Assembly (NCBI GenBank): GCA_003254925.1
Contig: QANZ01022866.1
Span: 2,510 to 66,509, forward strand
Direction of reading: 5' to 3'
Length of the DNA: 64,000 nucleotides
From: Chamaecrista fasciculata
Lineage: Eukaryota; Streptophyta; Magnoliopsida; Fabales; Fabaceae
A program made the position numbers and the translations under genes. Positions 45,026 to 57,299 of this stretch are shown one piece after another (positions within the stretch are counted from its first letter, which is position 1; each line of letters starts with the position of its first letter). The notes below the pieces were generated by a model, which saw only the letters and a list, made by a program, of their open reading frames with translations, was not told the DNA's origin and searched no databases.

Positions 45026-47128
45026 TGTTGGGGAAATCACGGCGCAGCGGAAGCGAAAATAAAATAAAAAATTAAACCTTTAAATGGCGCAAGAACCAAA
45101 AGTGATTTCCCTACGGATCCGCTAGCAGAATTTAAACCGGTGAAGGATAGAGTTATACCTCAAGGTTTCAATCGGTCCGGTTGAACGGTGCAATTGAGAA
45201 GTCCACACAAAGCGTTCTTCCTCTGCCAGTAATCCACACAAGCAGTTTGTTGGAACCAAGGTGCTAGCCTTCAGTTCCTTTCTCCAAAAGAACAGGGAAC
45301 TCGATCTACGGCTCTTAAAATTCAAGAACACTTCTTGAAATTTAAAAGGATAGGTGGCGCAAAACAAGAACACCTTCTTCTTTTTCTCTCTCTCAAAAAC
45401 CCTAGCTATGGGACAACTTAATTTCTCTCACTCTTGGAGAAGATGAAGTTTCTCTCTCTAGGTTTTTGGAGCTAGGCGACTTTTTCTCTTGTCTCACAAG
45501 AAGAAAAACAAAATTTCACTTATGTAAAATTAGGTCACCAAGTCGACTTGGCTTGGCCTTATATAGTTAGGGGAATTTTGATAATTATAATTATGGAATC
45601 CCTAAATTATAGGATTATAAAATTATAAAATTATAAGTTTCAATAATATTATAATTTTAGGACTTGAATTCTTAATTAAAATATTACCTTAATATCTTAA
45701 TTGAATTCAAAATGCAATCTTTGAGAATCAAATTGGAAGATCAAATCTTCCTCCTTGGACCCACATGGAATGCGCCAACCTCCCCTTAATTTCTTTGGAA
45801 TTTTATAAATCAAAAACATTCCTAACTCTTAGGAACTTATTATCTTCCAAAGATTTTGAATTAAAATATTACCCTAATATCTTTAATTCAAATTTCAAAT
45901 TTGAAATCTAGATCAAATCTTTGAATTCAAATTCATGACTTTAATTAATAAAACATTTCTATTAATTAAAATCTATCTTATATGAGGCGCCACCCTCATC
46001 CTATTTTATCCTAATATTAGTGAATTTAATAAATCAATAATCTCCTAACTTTTAGGAACCTTATCTAATTTATTATTCCCTAATATTATAATTGTAAATA
46101 GATTAATCCAATTAACTATTTAACAATTAATATATTTAAACTTGTCCCACAAATTTAAATATCATTACCGTAGATTTAATTTAAGACAAAACTTTATGTG
46201 CCAGACATTTAGCTATGTCTTAAATTGTGTCACCGGAGTGACTCACGAATTAACCCTAATTCGTGTCCCTTTAAGTGGTGTCCAGATCCTGCTCATGTGT
46301 GATCCAGCAGGCCCCACGTGAAGTTGGCAGCAAGCCATCTCTATGACTCACAAGTTGAGAGCGGACTCTAGCAAGCCATCACGACTACCCAAAACACGTG
46401 AGTTATCGTTTTATCAAAAAGACCGATTTAACCTTAGTACCACCTTGTCATAGACCCTATTATCACACGATATCTTGGTTCTGGATAAGGCACAGGAAAG
46501 TGATCCTTAATCCAAACCTCAACTTTCTCGATTTCCTGAGTTAGTCCCAATTTACTGAGTGGCCACTCTTTCCTTGGACAGACTCATCGAGGGCGCCAAT
46601 TAGATATCTCTCATCTATATATGAGGGACAAAATCCCATCTTGGTCAACCACATTCCTCAGCACTGCAATCAACCAAACCCGTACCTAGCCCTTATGGCT
46701 ACCCTGCTACGGGCAACATTAGACTAGGCCAAAGTCTGACAACTACAACGCCGGAATAGTCAAGACCTCAGGTCTAAGGCATCGTGACAGGCGTACAGGA
46801 GAGACTAGCTAATGACTAAACCCATGCAGGACTCTCTAGGTCAGTCCAGCAACTTGTAACCCCTTACATAATTGCACCATGACTCTCGTAACGCATCTAG
46901 TGCATGTATCTCCATACACCGAGGTCATGCTGGTCTTAGTTCGTTCTTACTCCCACGAGAATAATCGACCAGGGACGGATTCAGATTAATTATCTCATAA
47001 TTAATCAAGGACGCTATCATAGTAAACATGCTAATAATATGATAACAACATAATTTATCTCCATAAATTAATCAATATGTTCAAAACATATACCTAAAAT
47101 GATTGGCCCTAGGGCACAATCTCCAACA
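45026..47128 (-). mobile_element. Solo copia LTR, reverse, inside gypsy gag
   Basis: A 2.1-kb LTR of the same family as 11230-23303, reverse orientation, from tgttggggaaatc to caatctccaaca. Perfect 5-bp target duplication gctga at 45021-45025 and 47129-47133. Confidence 0.95.
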
Positions 47129-47640
47129 GCTGACACAAGCAAGCCCCTTGGAATTGAAGATAAGGACCATGTTAGAAAAGTACCATGTGTATGCAAGGAT
47201 CTTCAAGGGCTTGTGTACCAGGAAGAAGGAAATTGCCACAAAGATGGATTGGGGAACTAAAATAGAAGATTTACCCTTCCCCCACGCTCATTTCATGACT
47301 AAGGAACAAGTTGAGAAGAAAAAGGACGAAGAGATCTAAAACTTCTTTAGTAAGTTGGAGATCAACATGCCCTTGTTGGAGCTAATAAAGAAAGACTTGA
47401 GACACGCCAAAGTACTTAAGGAGTTGAGCAATTGGTGGAAGATGTTCTAGTTAAAGTCAAAGACCTAGTTTTTCCCTCCAATTTTTATATGTTAGATATG
47501 GACAACGGGAAAACTTGTAACTCCACCCTCATCTTAGGTAGACCTTTCGTGCAAACTGCTAATGCAGATGTCAACATGAAAGAAGGAAAGATCACAATGG
47601 AGGTTGGAGGCAATAAGATCTGCTTTAACATGTAAGAGCA
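47129..47640 (+). other. End of gag and protease region of the Athila-like element (fossil)
   Basis: The gag end reads FFSKLEINMPLLELIKKDLR and HAKVLKEL, as in Athila gag. The protease-like part follows (47420-47635): VEDVLVKVKDLVFPSNFYML and LILGRPFVQTANADVNMKEG, the aspartic protease family signature ILGRPF. The protein that once followed is not recognisable as RT. Confidence 0.82.
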
Positions 47641-48349
47641 TCAGCCTACCGAAGATCTCAGCCTCGGTTCTCTTTTTGAAGGTTATAGCCAAGAATCTGA
47701 TGATGATCTAGATCTCACCTCGCTCTTTAGCCCAAAACATAAGGAACCTGCCCCTAGCATACATGATATCGACCTTGAAGACATGAATCTTGGTTCATTC
47801 TTTGAGGAAGAATCCAAAAACTCTACTGAGCAAAATTTTGTTGTCAGTTTAGTCAAGCAAAATTCTATGCTAGACCAAAAGTCTGTCAAGCGAAATTCTA
47901 AGCTTGATTGGAAATACCTCAAACAAAAATACAAGCTTGAGCGAAGATCTGTTAAGAAAAATTCTAAGCCTAACAGTAAGCGTACTATAACAAACTGTTG
48001 TAGTATGAGCACTATCACTCCTACAAAGATAGCTTTAGGAGGGGACGAGATAGGCATAAAGAACTTTGATTGCCCAATCTTGGATGAGTACAAGCCCACT
48101 CATCTATCGCCATGTTCTTGCAAGGGAGAAGGCACATGTGGTAAGTTCCTATCCATTAAAGAATGCCTCTCTGATCATGATGCCATAAGTGATAGTGTTG
48201 CAGAAGTCATTCACATTGACTTCATAGGCATCAACAAGCTGCTTGATCCAAGACCAAAGAAGGACGACATCATGCAAGAGATCAAGGATCAGCCCAACAA
48301 AGAGGATAATCCCTCCATTGACATCTCAAGGACGCCTTTAAGGGAAGGA
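47640..48349 (+). other. Post-protease region with 11-residue repeats
   Basis: An open frame of 189 residues (47783-48352) continues the element after the protease. It is acidic at first (SIHDIDLEDMNLGSFFEEES), then has about four Lys-rich repeats of 11 residues (VKQNSMLDQKS, VKRNSKLDWKY, LKQKYKLERRS, VKKNSKPNSKR), reflecting a 33-bp repeat in the DNA. A Cys-rich segment follows (PCSCKGEGTCGKF). It belongs to the gypsy element by position and orientation; I do not recognise a domain. Confidence 0.6.
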
Positions 48350-50667
48350 TGATGGAGATTATGCCCTAGGGCCAATCACCTTATAGATATGTTGTGAACA
48401 TATCAATTAATTTATAGAGATAAATTAATGGTTATCACATTATTAGCATGTTTACTGTGGTAACAGTCCGTGATTAATTATAAGATAATTAATCTAAAAC
48501 TGTCCCTGGTCGATCATTCGAGTGGGAACTTGAATTGAACTAAGACCAGCATGACCTCGGTGCATAGGGATGCATGCACTAGATGCTGGAACGAGAGTCA
48601 TGGTGCAATTACGTAAGGAGTTACGAGTTGCTGGACTGACCCGGAGAATCCTACATGGTTTAGGTCATTAGCTAGTTTCTCCTGGTACACCTGTCACAAT
48701 GCCCTCAAGACCTGAGGTCTTCATCATTCCGGCGTTGTAGTTGTCAGACTTTGGCTTAGTCTAACGTTGCCCGTAGCAGGGTAGCCATAAGGGCTAAGTA
48801 CGGGTTTGGTTGATTACCGTGCTGAGGAATATGGTTGACCAAGACGGAATTTTGTCCCTCATGGAGATGGGAGATATTTTACTGGGCCCCTCGATGAGTC
48901 TGTCCAAGGAATGTGTGGCCACACTAGAAATTGGGACTTACTCAAGGAATCGAGAAAGTTGGAGGTATGGATTTTGGATGACTTTCCCATGCCTGATCCA
49001 TTACCGGAATATCGTAGGACAAAAAGGGAATTTGACAAGGTGGTACTGAGGTTAAGTCGTTTCGGCGTTAAACGATAACTCACGTATTTTGGGTAGTCGT
49101 GATGGCTTGCTAGAGTCCGCTCTCGACTTGTAAGTCATAGGGATGACTTGCTGCCAACTTTACGTGGGGCCTACTGGGTCACACACGAACAGGATCAAGA
49201 TGCCAATTCGGGACGCGAATTAAAGTTAATTCGTGGGTCACATTAGTGACACCGTTTAAGACATAGTTGACTGTCTGGGACAGGAAATATTGTCTTAAAT
49301 AAATATCTACAGATATATGATATTTAGATTTGTGGGACAAATTTAAATATATATATGGATGATAATTATTAAATAGATAATGTGATTATGCTATTTATAT
49401 ATATATTCCTATTTATAATATTAGGGAAGTTTAAATCAGATAAGTTTCCTAAAAGTTAGGGAATTATTGATTTATTAAATTCTCTAATATTAGGACAATG
49501 GGATGAGGTTGGCGCCTCCTATAGGCATATTTTAATTAATAGAAATGTTTTATTAATTGAAGATATGGTCTGTAGATTTGAAATTCAAATAGATTTGATC
49601 TAGATTTCAAATGATTGAATTAAAGATATTAGTGTAATATTTTAATTCAATAATAATATATATATATAGGTAAGTCGAATTTTTGGGCCTATTGGATCTA
49701 AATATTAATGTAATATTTCAATTCAATAAGAAAGCCTAAAATTCGAATTCAAGATTGAATTAAGATATTAGGGTAATATCTTAAATCAATATTGTTGGAA
49801 AATAACAAATTAGTTATAACTACCTAATTGTTGGGTTTGTTATTTTAGTTTATTAAATTTCCAACAAATTCCATGGACTAGGCGCATGGCTTGGGGACTC
49901 TCCTTGGGAAGATTTGATCTTCCAAATTGATTCTCCAAGATTGCATTGGATCCAAATTATAATATTAAGGTAATATTATAATTAGGAATTAAAGTCCTAA
50001 AATCATGATATCTCATGATATAATGATTTAATAATTTGATAATTATTTAATTTTGGGAAACCCTAATCATAATTATCAAAACCTAAAACCTATATATATA
50101 TGAAGGCCTAAAGTCGACTAAGAAGAGACACTCTCACACCTTGGGAATTTCGACTTAGCCACCAAAAGTTCACAAGTCCAAAAGTGTTTTGAGTCTTGGT
50201 GAAAGTTTGTGAGAGAAAACACAACCCTAGACTTTCTAGAGAGAGAAAGTGGCGCAAACCCTAAAATAGTTTTAGGATTTGTGAGTTGAGTTGTGTGAGA
50301 GATCAAGAACACCATTCTTGATCTGAGGCGCCATCTATCTTGGAAATTCGAGAAGTGTTCTTGAATCCAAGAACACCGTAGATAAGGCTCCCGGTTTGCT
50401 TGGAGAAGTAAACGTGGCTAGCACCTGGGCATCTGCCAAACTGTTCGTGTGGATCACCGGTGGAGGGAGCACACTCGGAGTGGACTCCTCAGATTCGTAA
50501 ACGCAAAGAACATTCATTGACTTGGGTAAATTCTTGACCTTATACCGATACAGATCCATATAGCGGATCTATTGGGAAAGAAATCGCTGTGTACTTTTAT
50601 GTTTGGTTTAAAAATTTTATTTTATATCCGATGTCGCTTCCGCTGTGTGCATGGCGATTTCCCAACA
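48350..50667 (+). mobile_element. Solo copia LTR, forward, inside the gypsy element
   Basis: A 2.3-kb LTR, TGATGGAGATTATGCCC to GGCGATTTCCCAACA, with a perfect 5-bp target duplication aagga (48345-48349, 50668-50672). Diverged from the 11-kb and 45-kb copies, so probably an older insertion or a different subfamily. Confidence 0.93.
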
Positions 50668-51426
50668 AAGGATATTATCATAAGTATTTATATCACAACT
50701 ACCTTTTAAAAAGGCTACAAGAAATAAATAAAACACGTAAGAGGTTGGGCAAAGTGAAATGTCAACCCCGAGTTAAACTTAAGAAATTCATAAAGATTAG
50801 GATAAGAAAACCCACTTTAATGTCATCTCCTAGGATGACAATGAAAACTTGCGTGATCAAAGGATGATCACTGCACTCAAGTTAGGCGTCCTCCTAATGA
50901 AGATTCACCAAGAGACTTTCAAACCTCCTCGAAAGGTCTCTGTAATGCCTTCTTTCCACTTACACGTACCCGTGTAAGTGTGGGAGAAAAAGAGGGTTAC
51001 CTCACCAGCCTTGTTTATCGTACGAATTTTAGGATTTAGTTTTCGTATTTTAATTTTAGTTTAGTTTGTTTTATTTCGTTTCGTTATTACTTTTTATATT
51101 TCTTTCGATCGTAACTTCTTATTCTTTTGATTTTACGAACTATGTTACCCACCAACTTCAATTTAAAAATGAATATTTTTTGGCCCATTTTAATTGTTCT
51201 CAAAATTTGGTTTTTAATTTCTCTTTCTCTTCCTATTTTATTGCCTTTATGCATTGAGAGCAATGCTTATTTTAAACTGTGGGGGAGAGAGTGAATTCCA
51301 TTTTTAGCCTATTTGTTTTCTTGACCATTTGATGCTTTATTGTTTTTAACATCGAGAACAATATTAGTTTAACTTATAGATGCTTACTTTTTGGTGAAAT
51401 CCAAAATTTTTAAAAATATGTGTATT

Positions 51427-51458
<32 letters not shown>

Positions 51459-51627
51459 TTATTTATTTATTTTTAAAATTTGTTTTCACCTATTTTTCTA
51501 GGTAACTGATTTAAATGTTTTACACTTTTAATTTTCTTCTTGAGTAAAGTGTGTTTTAGTTGAATTTTTAATATGATTTAAAGACTTTAATGAATAATTT
51601 TATTTTTGTGATTAGAGTTTAGTCTTA
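50668..51627 (+). other. 3' untranslated part of the Athila-like element
   Basis: Resumes after the solo LTR. A Lys/Arg-rich open frame (50589-50867, first part in the LTR) has no known domain. At 51277-51292 a ctgtgggggagagagt tract resembles the polypurine tracts of this element group; a second such tract at 54676 immediately precedes the LTR, so this one is internal. Very AT-rich with a (TA)n run at 51437-51461. Confidence 0.55.
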
Positions 51628-53677
51628 GGGCCAGTTTGGGGACACCTGGATTATAATCCAATCTCATTCAATCATCATCTCATCCTAGGATTGGATGAAC
51701 AGTACTGGATTGGTGTTTTTTTGAACCTTCATCTCATCTCATCTCATCCACATCATCATCTCATTCACAACATCATCTCATTTTCTCTTACAATTACTAA
51801 TATATCCCTACTTATACACCTATAATTACCTATACTTTAATACAAATATAAAAAAAAGAATTAGACAAAATAGTAATTTTACATACCCTCATTTATTACA
51901 CTTATAATTTTCTCTCTCCATCTATCATTTCTCATCATTTTTATTCTCTTTTCCACTCANNNNNNNNNNNNNNNNNNNNNNNNNNNNNNNNNNNNNNNNN
52001 NNNNNNNNNNNNNNNNNNNNNNNNNNNNNNNNNNNNNNNNNNNNNNNNNNNNNNNNNNNNNNNNNNNNNNNNNNNNNNNNNNNNNNNNNNNNNNNNNNNN
52101 NNNNNNNNNNNNNNNNNNNNNNNNNNNNNNNNNNNNNNNNNNNNNNNNNNNNNNNNNNNNNNNNNNNNNNNNNNNNNNNNNNNNNNNNNNNNNNNNNNNN
52201 NNNNNNNNNNNNNNNNNNNNNNNNNNNNNNNNNNNNNNNNNNNNNNNNNNNNNNNNNNNNNNNNNNNNNNNNNNNNNNNNNNNNNNNNNNNNNNNNNNNN
52301 NNNNNNNNNNNNNNNNNNNNNNNNNNNNNNNNNNNNNNNNNNNNNNNNNNNNNNNNNNNNNNNNNNNNNNNNNNNNNNNNNNNNNNNNNNNNNNNNNNNN
52401 NNNNNNNNNNNNNNNNNNNNNNNNNNNNNNNNNNNNNNNNNNNNNNNNNNNNNNNNNNNNNNNNNNNNNNNNNNNNNNNNNNNNNNNNNNNNNNNNNNNN
52501 NNNNNNNNNNNNNNNNNNNNNNNNNNNNNNNNNNNNNNNNNNNNNNNNNNNNNNNNNNNNNNNNNNNNNNNNNNNNNNNNNGATGAGATAAGTTCATTTC
52601 GGTTATCAAAATATTTGTTATATTTTTGAGTCTGAACATCAATTCAATCCCTTTTTTTTTAAATATATCTGACGAAGTTTTTTGAAAAAATTAAAAAGAG
52701 TTAAAACGATTTCTCGTTCTGTTTTGTTTATCAAACTATGAGATTAGTTAAAACTATTTCCTAAATAATAACAGTAATATTTTTTTAGGGACAAAATACA
52801 AAATGGCCCACGTGTATGTACAGGCTTGAATCATTAAATTCAAAAATAAAGGGTTAAAGGGTTAAATTGGTCCTAAATGTTTGCCCTAATGTTCATTTTG
52901 GTCCACCATTAATCATTTTGCTAACATTTAGGACCAATTTTAACATTTATTAAAATAATGGACCAAAATGAATATTAGGCCATACATTTAGGACCAAAAT
53001 GAACCTTTCACCACACATTTTATTAGAATTCAGAGTTGTTTTCTAATTTGCTATTTGGTCCTCAAACTATTATTTGTTATTTTTTTGTCGTTCAATTTCA
53101 TAAATAGACCTCATTATTAATGATTGGGGTTTTCTACAAGGCCCCAGTTATCTTTTACACATGTTAGAGATTGATTAATTGGAACAGTTCGAATTTATGG
53201 ACCAAATTGTATGTCAAAAAATAATTCCAATATTATTTTCATTTTGGCCCATAATCTCATCCACTTGAATTTGGATTGACCCCTAACCCTCAATCCAAAA
53301 TTTTTTCATCCTCACAATTTCCAATACCATATCACACTTCCCAATATCATCTCATCTCAATATTATTTCAATCATAACACAACCAAACACCTATCATCTC
53401 ATCTCATCCCATCTCATTATCTCAATCTCATCTCATTATTTCCTACCATTTCTACCCCTATACAAATTACAAAAATCCATCAACTTTTTTCTACCAACCA
53501 CAATCATTACATACCCTTTTATATAATTTCACACCCTATTTAACATTATTATCACTAAAATCACCCAAACACCAATACATCATCTCATCCCATCCAATTA
53601 AAAAATAATCTCATCCCATCCATTTGGATGAGATTGGATGAGATTGGATTAGAATTGAAAGTCTCCCAAACAGACCC
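51628..53677. mobile_element. Harbinger-type element, 2.05 kb, with gap
   Basis: Ends gggccagtttgggga...ataatccaatctcat and gattggattagaattg...tctcccaaacagaccc are inverted repeats. The flanks are TTA at 51625-51627 and 53678-53680, as expected for PIF/Harbinger. Many catctcatctcatcc words occur near both ends. No transposase is visible in the sequenced part; 51960-52581 is unknown. An inverted-repeat piece with tttggtccaccatt words at about 52855-53020 looks like a smaller element nested inside. Confidence 0.85.
51960..52581. other. Assembly gap (N run)
   Basis: 622 unknown bases inside the Harbinger-type element. Confidence 0.99.
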
Positions 53678-53680
53678 TTA

Positions 53681-54687
53681 GTTATCTTCTATAGTTTTAG
53701 AATAATCTAATTTGAGAGACCCACCCTAATTGGAAGATTTGAGCCTTAACATTTTCTTTCTTAAGAGAGACATTTTAGTCCTTTAGCTTTATTTTCTCTA
53801 GAACGTGTCTAAGTTCTTGGTTGAAACTTCATAAGATTTAATGGTTTCTAATATGATAGAGACAATTTCTTTCTATACCCTTGTAACCCAAACACAAGCC
53901 CTAAACACCATATCCCTTGTTAGACCCTTTGAGCCTATACACCTTAAAGTGTCGAAACTTGTGATTTTCAAAAATTTGAATTTTAAATTCAATTTCAGCT
54001 CACACCTCTTAGGGTTGAATTAGCTAGTAATATTTTATGTTGAAAGTCTCGACAAAAAGAGTAAAAAAATCATAATAATATGTAGTCGAGAGCAAAAATA
54101 AAGAAAAGTATCTTGAAATAAGCTTAAGTACCAAAAATAATATTATAAAGAGCTCAGCAAGACAAAAAGACTGTGTAGTCAAAATAAAAGAGTCTTGTGC
54201 CTTATGACTAAAAAACGAGCCTAAAGTGAGTTAGCTATTTCTTTTTGGTGGAAAAGAGTTGTTGGAAAAGAGTTTTAGAAGAAAACTTAGAAATTGCACC
54301 TAGATACCAAATTTCTTTCCTTTTTCCTTTATAGTTCTTATGTACTAAGTATTTTTCTTACATTACAACCCTATAAAGACCTCTTGATTAAAACATTATT
54401 ATTTTATTTATAGTGGAAACCTTGAGAACTTTTACAAGCTTATGGTAGAAAATTATCCCAATTAGTGAGGTACTGCGAAACACTTATGGAATTGGTCCAG
54501 TAGGAATTGAATTGCATTACTTTACTTTACGAGGATGATTATTTAGTGAATTCTTTAGCTCTAGAATTAGACTATGTATTAACCTTGATTCATGAACTTA
54601 GAAATATTCTCTAGAATCTTTTGCGTATTTTCTTTTCTTGTATTACATAGCTTTGCTTAGGAGTGCAAAGTTTAAGTGTGGGGGATT
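53681..54687 (+). other. Remaining 3' region and polypurine tract of the Athila-like element
   Basis: No domain recognised. It ends in gtgtgggggatt (54676-54687), the polypurine tract directly before the LTR start TGATCATCCC. Confidence 0.65.
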
Positions 54688-55497
54688 TGATCATCCCAAA
54701 TCTGACTATGTTACTTGGTCTTCTTTTTACATCTTTTCAATATTATTTATTGCAAATATGACCAAGTAATGTGTTAAGATTTTTACCAAGGTGATGCACA
54801 AAATTAATGAATAAAAGTGCTATTTTGCAGTATATTATTATAGTTTATGAAATAGTGCTGCTTAATTGTTCACTTAGTGGTTTTAGGCCATGCATCACAG
54901 CAAAAGACACTCAAATAAGCATAATCGAAGGTTGAAGCAGTTGATATGAACAAAGAAAACCTTTTAGGTTTGAGTCGTCACTTGAGCCGGCGGCGTAGCC
55001 CACGACTTAATGACAAAAATAGCAGATGAGATGCTCACGTTAGATAGAGCTTCTAGAAGAAATTTTGAACTGAGTCGTCACTATTCACGATAACGCAAGA
55101 AACAGACATTCGAAATAAAGTGTTTTAACTGACGAGGCCCCAAATATCGAAGCAGTTACGCAGAAAACAACGAAAAATGGTTGAGTCGTCACACTGCGCC
55201 AGCGATGCATCACGACAGCGCAAGGACAATTTGCTCCTATAAAAAGAGATCGACAATCCATTCCCCAGGCGATACATCTCAGCCTCTGGTGGTGACCAGA
55301 GAACTGTCGAAACACGTTGTTACTCTGCCGAAGGCACGAGTAACTAATCTTTCAACACCGCGAGGAGGAATCCGACGATATGGCCAGAGTTCATCGTTCT
55401 TCAAAAGCGATTCACTTGCTATGGTTATGTATTTCTGTATTTTCCAAAGTTCATAGGTCTATGATCAATTTTTAATATATTATACAATTAGTTTTAG
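54688..55497 (+). repeat. 3' LTR of the Athila-like element, incomplete at its end
   Basis: Starts TGATCATCCCAAATCTGACT. The right half matches 42165-42430, and the start resembles the solo LTR at 60088-61596 read in reverse (TGATCAACCCAAAAGT; both continue with gttacttggtc-like sequence). A tataaaaag TATA-like box is at 55238. The similarity stops at about 55497, where a cgggtt-rich sequence begins. Confidence 0.78.
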
Positions 55498-55645
55498 GCC
55501 CGTCAGACCCAGATTGGGTCATCGGGTTCGGCTGGGCCGAAAATGTTTTTTTTCCAAAACTTTTTTTTATTTGACATATATATTTTATTTGTATATTTTT
55601 TTAACTTGTATATATTGAGAAAATAATTAATTTAATGATGTTTTT
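55498..55645. other. GC-rich then AT-rich junction sequence
   Basis: It begins gcccgtcagacccagattgg with cgggttcggctgggccg, then turns AT-rich. Such GGCC-rich ends are common in plant hAT elements; ends and target duplication are not clear here. Confidence 0.4.
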
Positions 55646-56849
55646 ATTAATAAAGACATTTCATTTGAAATATTTGTTAAAAAATATTGTTTTAATTAAG
55701 ATTATGTATATATTTATGTATGTTTTTCATATAAAAATTGATAAAAATTATACGACCTATGTATTTTCAACAATTAAAAAGATATTTAGTTGTAAAAAAT
55801 ATAAATTTATATAGTACAAATTTTTAAAAGATAATTTATTTTTAAATGAATGTACCCTAAACCTGACCCGAACACCCTCGGGCCAGGCCGGGTAGCCGAG
55901 TTTTCTAGGCCACATGTACAACTTACTGAGAAGTGAGTTAGGTCTTGAAATAATCCTCCAACTTTGTTTGTCCAAAAGGGCATAGTTCATCTTGGAGCCA
56001 TCCCTAAACCCAAATCCTCCTTGGTTAAGAGGTCTTTGAAGAAGTTCACTTTTAAGGAGATGCTTTTGTTTTTTGGTTTGCTATTAACCTTCCATCCCCA
56101 AAAGAAGTTTGTACCATTTTTTTTGATTTCCTTTGTATTCTTTTCTTGAATTTGAAAGCACTTATACTATATAATATAGATGAGTTCAACTTCCAATATT
56201 AACTTATCAAATTTGATCTACTAGCATGAGAGAGGAGCATTGCTTTCCAATCACTACTTTTTCAATTCAGCTTATCAATCATATCCTTGGCCATTGTATT
56301 TAAATTTGTATCATCATAAGCAAAAGTGCCAAGACATTTACCAAATTTGTTGGAATGAATGAACGAGAGAATGTAGTTGTACTAGTCAGACTTGAGTAGA
56401 CTAGGTATGTTCGGACTATATGAGATTTGCTCCAGTTGATCTCTTGACCTGCAAGTCTACAATATCTATGAAACACATTAGAATAATAAGAAGGAGAGTT
56501 TTGGTTTACCTAAGAGAAGATTATAATATCATCAACATACATTAGATGAGAGATACTCAGTCCCGACCCTTCTAGAAAATTAAATACCTTTGATCAAATT
56601 TGTTGCTTCAATTATACTTGCTGATCAAAGAATAAAGCACATTTGAACAAAGGATTAAGAGATATGGTAAAACACATTTGAACAAACGATGAAGAGATAT
56701 GGTGAAAGAGGGTCTCCTTAACTCAATCCCCTATGAGGAATGAGCACCCCAACTTCTTGACCATCCAACAAGATAGTGTATGTAACAGTAGAGATGCATT
56801 GTAAAACAATTTCAATAAAGTTTTCTGAACTATTCATTTTGGTCAAAAG
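55646..56849. repeat. Directly repeated block, copy 1, containing LINE sequence
   Basis: Matches 59385-62136 in the same orientation once the solo LTR there is set aside. The match includes the AT-rich part (aagattatgtatatatttatg), the GC-rich cctcgggccaggccgggt and the LINE piece. Because non-LINE flank is shared, this is a duplication of a block, not two LINE insertions. Confidence 0.85.
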
Positions 56850-56930
56850 GTTTTTGAACAATAAAGTTTTCTCACACTGGTCCACACAATTCTTGATATT
56901 CAATAAATACAAAAACTGATTATATAATAC
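55905..56930 (-). pseudogene. LINE reverse transcriptase fragment, copy 1
   Basis: Reverse-strand remains of an L1-type ORF2, broken by many frame changes. Pieces in order from the 5' side: FIEIVLQCISTVTYTILLDG and VLIPHRGLS (about 56820-56720), GDPLSPYLFI-like sequence, MYVDDIIIF (catalytic YVDD, about 56540), and near 56000 GGFGFRDGSKMNYALLDKQS, the usual end of the RT region. zf-RVT and RNase H are absent: the LINE is cut at about 55905 by unrelated sequence. Confidence 0.85.
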
Positions 56931-56939
56931 TTAGAAAGG

Positions 56940-57258
56940 GAGACAATTATCTGAACGTTATTTTCTACGAAAACTGCAGAGTAGTAACACATCATAATAA
57001 CACAATAAAGTACCAGAAAATGAAATAACAGAAGAAATTTTCCTATTATCATATTATTGGACTGTTAGTTTTGTTTTTCAATTTGAAAAACTGAGATAGT
57101 TTTTTTTTCCCGTATCCTTTTCTGTTTATCATATCATCTCTCATAATCCAACATTGCATGACATCAGAAATTTATCATCTCTCACAGTATAATCACAAAA
57201 AGTCTAAATAATCAAAGTTATCATTACTTACTTATTAGTTATTACTTATTTGAGGTCA
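56940..57258. other. Unique AT-rich stretch
   Basis: Nothing recognised. Confidence 0.5.
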
Positions 57259-57299
57259 TTAATATGAACAAACCAGACAATTGTAATCAGAAGTAATTG

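Larger units (their letters stand above)
42150..55497 (+). mobile_element. Athila-like Ty3/gypsy element, old and broken, multiply nested
   Basis: Bounded by two related LTR pieces (42150-42947 and 54688-55497) that share the ggaggaatccgacgatatgg / ccagagttcatcgttcttca stretch. A tRNA-Asp type primer site follows the left LTR and a tgtgggggatt polypurine tract precedes the right one. Gag and protease regions are recognisable; no RT, RNase H or integrase was found, so the element was probably non-autonomous or has lost them. It contains two solo copia LTRs (45026-47128, 48350-50667) and a Harbinger-type element (51628-53677), which account for about 6.5 kb. Outer LTR ends are incomplete on both sides and the coding parts carry many breaks. 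Much older than the copia insertions. Confidence 0.82.

Noticed and set aside
44207-45060. Envelope-like gene in the gypsy element
   Set aside because: The frame holds a zinc knuckle and lies before the protease, so it is gag; no membrane segments or signal peptide are seen.
47783-48352. Host nuclear protein with basic repeats
   Set aside because: It follows the gypsy protease on the same strand, within the element bounds, and has no start context or introns of its own.
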